DNA of 6,823 nt from NORP23 sp050302475 (GTDB taxonomy: Bacteria; Pseudomonadota; Alphaproteobacteria; Rhodobacterales; Rhodobacteraceae), in contig JBNLBF010000035.1 of the NCBI GenBank assembly GCA_050302475.1, forward strand, positions 1-6,823, written 5' to 3'. Shown here piece by piece: positions 5,515 through 6,823 of this stretch. The position numbers and the translations under genes are program-made. The notes beneath the pieces were generated by a model that saw only the letters and a list, made by a program, of their open reading frames with translations, did no database searches and was not told the origin of the DNA. The first letter of the stretch is position 1. The number at the start of each line of letters is the position of its first letter.

Positions 5515-5529
5515 TCACGTGGCGGTTAC
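5504..5529 (-). promoter_or_regulatory. Candidate ECF (sigmaF-type) promoter of the bufferin operon
   Basis: On the minus strand GTAACC (5529-5524) is followed by 16 bases and CGTT (5507-5504). As I recall, sigmaF-dependent metal-stress promoters of Caulobacter, which drive bufferin genes, have GTAACC-N16-CGAA; the -35, the spacing and the CG of the -10 agree. Initiation near 5498 would give a leader of about 80 nt to the bufA ATG. The call rests on the motif and the gene family only. Confidence 0.45.
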
Positions 5530-5602
5530 TGTCTGTCAGAAAATCAGCAGGTGCTGTGAGGATTCGGGTGGGTTTCTGCAACAATTGCGGCAATATCCCG
5601 CC

Positions 5603-5615
5603 ATGTTTGAAACAT
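5603..5615. repeat. Perfect palindrome ATGTTTGAAACAT
   Basis: Two 6-bp arms (ATGTTT and AAACAT) flank a single central G in the middle of the bufA/nuoA intergenic region. A related sequence, TTTGAACATT, lies at 5642-5651. It is a candidate operator for an unidentified dimeric regulator, with no family assigned. Confidence 0.35.
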
Positions 5616-5714
5616 TTGCTTACCCAACTAAAAGGCTCGGGTTTGAACATTGGGGGAGTTCGGAATGAATCGTCAGAATCTGTAGAGATTCAAGCGATTT
5701 GAAGGCTGAGTCAG

Positions 5715-5743
5715 TTGACCTCCTATATGGGCAGGGGTAAACC
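5715..5743 (+). promoter_or_regulatory. Candidate promoter of the nuo operon
   Basis: TTGACC (5715-5720, five of six consensus) is followed by a 17-bp spacer and TAAACC (5738-5743, a weak -10). It resembles the TTGACG-N17-TAAAAG promoter seen before tRNA-Asp. Predicted initiation near 5750 gives a leader of about 50 nt to the nuoA start. Confidence 0.4.
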
Positions 5744-5799
5744 CGTTCCGACTCTTTTCAAGCCGCCCCACAGGCGCCCGTATATAAGGAGACCCGAGC

Positions 5800-6165
5800 T
5801 TGGAAGCCTTCCTGATGGAATATCTCCCGATCCTCATCTTTCTCGGTCTAGCGATTGCCCTGGGGCTAATTCTTATTCTGGCTGCGGTAATCGTCGCGGT
5901 CAAAAATCCTGATCCGGAAAAAGTATCCGCATACGAATGCGGATTCGATCCGTTCGACGACAGCCGGATGCGGTTTGACGTGCGGTTCTATCTGGTCGCA
6001 ATCCTGTTCATCATCTTCGATCTGGAAATCGCCTTCCTGTTCCCATGGGCCACGGCCTTCAAGGATATTGGCGTGTTAGGCTTCTGGTCGATGATTGTGT
6101 TCCTAGGCGTCCTGACGATCGGGTTTGCTTACGAGTGGAAGAAAGGGGCCCTTGAATGGGATTAG
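5800..6165 (+). CDS. nuoA: NADH-quinone oxidoreductase subunit A (complex I, membrane arm)
   Basis: This is a 121-residue membrane subunit of respiratory complex I near the quinone site. It has three transmembrane segments (about residues 8-34, 63-84 and 90-111). The loop between the first and second carries NPDPEKVSAYECGFDPFDDSRMRFDVRFY, with the conserved Cys of the active/deactive switch loop, followed by ILFIIFDLEIAFLFPW. The C-terminus YEWKKGALEWD is typical. The start is a TTG (5800), supported by AAGGAG (5786-5791) eight bases upstream. The first ATG (5815) is too far from any Shine-Dalgarno and would remove residues found in the Paracoccus homologue as I recall it. It is the first gene of the nuo operon and overlaps nuoB by 10 bp. 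Confidence 0.95.
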   Translation: MEAFLMEYLPILIFLGLAIALGLILILAAVIVAVKNPDPEKVSAYECGFDPFDDSRMRFDVRFYLVAILFIIFDLEIAFLFPWATAFKDIGVLGFWSMIVFLGVLTIGFAYEWKKGALEWD

Positions 6166-6689
6166 ACACAAACGCCTATTCTGCTGGCGCTGACAAGGAA
6201 GCCGCAACGGCCGCCCTGAATAACGAGCTGGCGGACAAAGGTTTCCTGCTGACCTCCACAGACGAGATTATCAACTGGGCCCGTACCGGGTCGCTGCACT
6301 GGATGACGTTTGGTCTCGCCTGTTGTGCGGTTGAAATGATCCACACCTCCATGCCGCGGTACGATCTGGAACGGTTCGGGACGGCGCCGCGCGCATCCCC
6401 GCGCCAGTCTGACCTGATGATCGTTGCTGGTACTTTGACTAATAAAATGGCCCCGGCATTGCGCAAAGTTTACGACCAGATGCCGGAACCTCGTTACGTG
6501 ATCTCTATGGGGTCGTGCGCGAATGGTGGCGGCTATTATCACTATTCCTATTCCGTTGTGCGCGGCTGTGACCGGATTGTGCCTGTGGATGTCTATGTCC
6601 CCGGCTGCCCGCCATCGGCCGAGGCCTTGTTATACGGTATCCTTCAGTTGCAGCGGAAAATCCGCCGCACCGGTACCATCGTTCGTTAA
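6156..6689 (+). CDS. nuoB: NADH-quinone oxidoreductase subunit B (complex I, cluster N2)
   Basis: This 177-residue peripheral-arm subunit carries the terminal 4Fe-4S cluster N2, which passes electrons to quinone. The four ligands are present: tandem Cys56-Cys57 in GLACCAVEM, Cys121 in MGSCANGGG and Cys151 in VPGCPPSAEA. Further hallmarks are RYDLERFG (68-75), RQSDLMIVAGT (83-93) and PRYVISMGSC. The first 30 residues are variable, as expected. Its ATG lies inside the end of nuoA, with AGAAAGGGG upstream as ribosome binding site, so the two are probably translationally coupled. Length matches alphaproteobacterial homologues. Confidence 0.97.
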   Translation: MGLDTNAYSAGADKEAATAALNNELADKGFLLTSTDEIINWARTGSLHWMTFGLACCAVEMIHTSMPRYDLERFGTAPRASPRQSDLMIVAGTLTNKMAPALRKVYDQMPEPRYVISMGSCANGGGYYHYSYSVVRGCDRIVPVDVYVPGCPPSAEALLYGILQLQRKIRRTGTIVR

Positions 6690-6698
6690 GGGGACGTT

Positions 6699-6823
6699 AT
6701 GATCGAAGCGCTACAGGATCTGGCCGGAGTGCTCGAGGCCAAGAAGGGCGACGCCCTTGTGTCCTCGACCATCGAAAATACCGAGCTGACTGTTCATGTC
6801 ACGCCCTCGGGCCTGACGGAGTT
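6699..6823 (+). CDS. nuoC: NADH-quinone oxidoreductase subunit C, N-terminal fragment (truncated by window edge)
   Basis: ATG 6699 starts 9 nt after the nuoB stop, with AAGGGG overlapping that stop as ribosome binding site. The 41 visible codons read MIEALQDLAGVLEAKKGD and then a strand-rich segment ELTVHVTPSGLTE, with the general pattern of the N-terminus of the 30-kDa complex I subunit. The diagnostic C-terminal signature lies outside the window, so the call relies on operon position (nuoA-nuoB-nuoC) and on this pattern. The frame is open to the end. Confidence 0.85.
   Translation, partial: MIEALQDLAGVLEAKKGDALVSSTIENTELTVHVTPSGLTE

Larger units (their letters stand above)
5418..5799. other. 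382-bp divergent intergenic region between bufA and nuoA
   Basis: No convincing gene is present on either strand. The region holds the bufA leader and a candidate ECF promoter (minus strand), a candidate nuo promoter (plus strand), several inverted repeats, and five occurrences of the hexamer TTTGAA or its complement TTCAAA (5432, 5442, 5606, 5642, 5698). An open frame at 5399-5650 on the minus strand overlaps the bufA start region out of frame and looks non-coding. Confidence 0.7.

Noticed and set aside
5399..5650. 83-codon open frame on the minus strand upstream of bufA
   Set aside because: No ribosome binding site or recognisable domain; it runs through the candidate promoter and overlaps the bufA start out of frame.

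Overview
The window looks like chromosomal DNA of an alphaproteobacterium, most probably a marine Rhodobacteraceae (Roseobacter-type) member. The evidence is a Lon C-terminus with the Ala-rich tail ending GSATAH, a NuoA almost superimposable on the Paracoccus subunit (as recalled), moderate GC, and the linkage of lon, tRNA-Val, tRNA-Asp and the nuo operon. No genus can be assigned from this sequence alone.

Layout. Positions 1-702 hold the C-terminal proteolytic part of Lon, with the 5' end outside the window. tRNA-Val(UAC) lies at 808-883. A stand-alone UDP-glucuronate decarboxylase (UDP-xylose synthase) gene at 1111-2085 follows an AT-rich leader that carries a perfect TTAA-N7-TTAA (CtrA-type) motif. 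tRNA-Asp(GUC) at 2252-2328 has a recognisable TTGAC-type promoter. A small exported YbjN-domain protein is at 2410-2874. On the minus strand, 5417 down to 2910, there is a complete four-gene bufferin-type RiPP operon: a DUF2282 precursor (bufA), a DUF692/MNIO modifying enzyme (bufB), its DUF2063 partner (bufC) and a DoxX-family membrane protein. After a 382-bp divergent intergenic region, the respiratory complex I operon starts with nuoA (TTG start), nuoB and a truncated nuoC.

The most interesting part is the bufferin operon. Known bufferin systems make Cys-derived heterocycles on a secreted peptide that binds copper in the periplasm, and they respond to metal stress through an ECF sigma factor. 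The architecture here fits that scheme. There is a candidate ECF promoter (GTAACC-N16-CGTT) upstream of the precursor, and a strong GC-rich hairpin just after the precursor stop codon that could keep precursor output above enzyme output. bufB/bufC overlap by one base and bufC/doxX are tightly spaced, which suggests translational coupling. Two tandem hairpins end the operon, one inside the last doxX codons and one a near-canonical terminator. No cognate sigma/anti-sigma pair is present in the window.

The conserved lon/tRNA/nuo backbone appears to be interrupted by three accessory units (UDP-xylose synthase, YbjN protein, bufferin operon). That the region is an insertion hotspot is an inference that needs comparative genomics.
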